Shown here: positions 4,518-5,193 of the stretch, one piece after another
Position numbering within the stretch: the stretch's first letter is position 1
Layout: every line of letters begins with the position of its first letter
Assembly: GCA_965651815.1 (NCBI GenBank)
Contig: CBFGTJ010000214.1
Location: 1-5,193 of the forward strand
DNA: 5,193 nucleotides
Reading direction: 5' to 3'
From: CBFGTJ01 sp965651815
GTDB taxonomy: Bacteria; Actinomycetota; Acidimicrobiia; Acidimicrobiales; Microtrichaceae
Notes under the pieces: model-generated
Database searches by the model: none
What the model was told of the DNA's origin: nothing
Seen by the model: the letters and a program-made list of their open reading frames with translations, nothing else
Made by a program: the position numbers and the translations under genes

Positions 4518-5193
4518 CTAGCCCTCCGGGGTGTCGGGTGGCTCGAGCCACCGCGGGTTCGCGATGCGGAGCCGGTCGACGACCGACGCGCGCACCGCGG
4601 CCAGCACCTCCGGTGAGGGCGTGAGGTCGTCGTCGCGCAGCCGCGCCGCGAGCTCGCCCTCTCCGCCGTGGATGCCCAGCGCCCGCAGGCGCGCTCGCGC
4701 CTGCCGGTCGGCCTCCGGCCCGTACCGCACCTCGCGCGCCACGATCGCCAGCGCGTTCGAGGCGACGCGGAGGTGGAACGCGGCGGCGCCCTCCAGCTCC
4801 GGCGCGACCTCCTCGTCCAGGTGCGCGCGGACCGCGTCGAGGAGCTCGGTGGCGGTCGGCCGCTCCTCCAGCAGCCGCCGCGGCGCCGCGGTCTCGCCGG
4901 GTGCCGGGAAGGTCGGTGGCACACCGAGGAGCTGCAGCAGGTCGTACTCGGTCTCGACGACGCGCCGGCCGATGGTGGCGAGCTCCACGGAACGCACGTG
5001 GCCGTCGAGGTGGCGGCGCGCCTGCACCGAGCAGATCAACCCCCAGGTGAGGGTGCCGGCCACGATCCACCAGTGGAGCCGGGCCGGGTCGACGCGCTCA
5101 CCGCCGGCGGCCTCGTAGGCGTCGAGCAGCTCCCTGGTGGTGCCGATGCCGGCCGCGACGCCGTCGCCGCCGAAGCGCCACGCCCGGACGCAG
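4518..5193 (-). CDS. APH-family phosphotransferase (C-terminal part) fused to a DUF6285-like domain
   Basis: Partial gene open to the right edge; 224 residues and the stop (TAG on the minus strand) are visible. Visible residues 1-91 (CVRAWRFGG..., LLDAYEAAGGERVD, HWWIVAGTLTWGLICSVQARRHL, SVELATIGRRVVETEYDLLQLLG) match the C-terminal helices of the aminoglycoside-phosphotransferase-like kinases found beside acyl-CoA dehydrogenases (mycobacterial FadE36-like; the kinase domain of ACAD10/11). The kinase catalytic loop lies beyond the window. After a Pro/Ala-rich linker (about 92-108), residues 109-216 (ERPTATELLDAVRAHLDEEV, EGAAAFHLRVASNALAIVAREV, VVDRLRIANPRWL) look like DUF6285, usually a separate small protein encoded next to such kinases. 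Here both are in one frame without an intervening stop. A GTG at 5061-5063 is internal, not the start, because the kinase match continues upstream. The gene is convergent with the dehydrogenase. The APH call is fairly sure; the DUF6285 name is from memory of its pattern. Confidence 0.85.
   Translation of the reverse strand, partial: CVRAWRFGGDGVAAGIGTTRELLDAYEAAGGERVDPARLHWWIVAGTLTWGLICSVQARRHLDGHVRSVELATIGRRVVETEYDLLQLLGVPPTFPAPGETAAPRRLLEERPTATELLDAVRAHLDEEVAPELEGAAAFHLRVASNALAIVAREVRYGPEADRQARARLRALGIHGGEGELAARLRDDDLTPSPEVLAAVRASVVDRLRIANPRWLEPPDTPEG
4537..4552. repeat. 16-bp perfect palindrome near the 3' end of the kinase gene
   Basis: GGTGGCTCGAGCCACC is its own reverse complement. It lies inside the last codons of the minus-strand kinase/DUF6285 gene (encoding part of PRWLEPP) and 40 bp after the dehydrogenase stop. 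In RNA it gives a 6-bp stem with a UCGA loop. It could help end dehydrogenase transcription, but no T tract follows and codon content alone may explain it. Confidence 0.35.

Noticed and set aside
1898..4624. A 908-codon plus-strand open frame
   Set aside because: It is Arg/Ser/Pro/Ala-rich with no family resemblance, runs antisense to ligB and out of frame through the dehydrogenase. Long stop-free shadow frames are expected at this GC content.

Overview
The window is about 5.2 kb of very GC-rich DNA. Codons end mostly in G or C, starts are ATG or GTG, and clear GGAGG-type ribosome binding sites are present. Together with a LigB-type ATP-dependent DNA ligase and a FadE-type acyl-CoA dehydrogenase, this points to a high-GC actinobacterium (Actinomycetota). 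Genus cannot be decided from the sequence. No tRNA, rRNA gene, insertion sequence, integrase or CRISPR array was seen.

Layout from left to right: (1) The N-terminal 57 codons of a J-domain (DnaJ-like) protein on the minus strand, cut by the left edge. (2) After a 113-bp divergent spacer, two plus-strand genes only 16 bp apart. The first is a class III adenylate/guanylate cyclase-family protein that appears to have lost the middle of its catalytic domain in frame. The second is a 204-aa protein made of two ferredoxin-like (dimeric alpha/beta-barrel type) repeats, function unknown. (3) Convergent to these, and separated by a 12-bp gap that forms a hairpin over both stop codons, a full-length LigB-type DNA ligase on the minus strand. 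(4) A 350-bp divergent spacer containing a perfect 11-bp hairpin, short repeats, a candidate promoter and an 18-bp stretch that matches the conserved 3' end of 16S rRNA at 17 positions. (5) A complete acyl-CoA dehydrogenase on the plus strand with the YDGPDEVH signature of the ACAD10/ACAD11-like branch. (6) Convergent to it, a minus-strand gene cut by the right edge. It encodes the C-terminal part of an aminoglycoside-phosphotransferase-like (APH) kinase fused to a DUF6285-like domain.

The most coherent functional story is at the right end. An APH-like kinase lies next to an ACAD10/11-like dehydrogenase, the two activities that are joined in one polypeptide in animal ACAD10 and ACAD11, where they act on 4-hydroxy fatty acids as CoA esters. 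Here they are separate, convergent genes, and the kinase carries an extra DUF6285-like tail. The most unusual single gene is the shortened cyclase, which keeps the first metal-binding Asp and the Asn/Arg of the active site but lacks the segment that should hold the second Asp and the substrate Lys.
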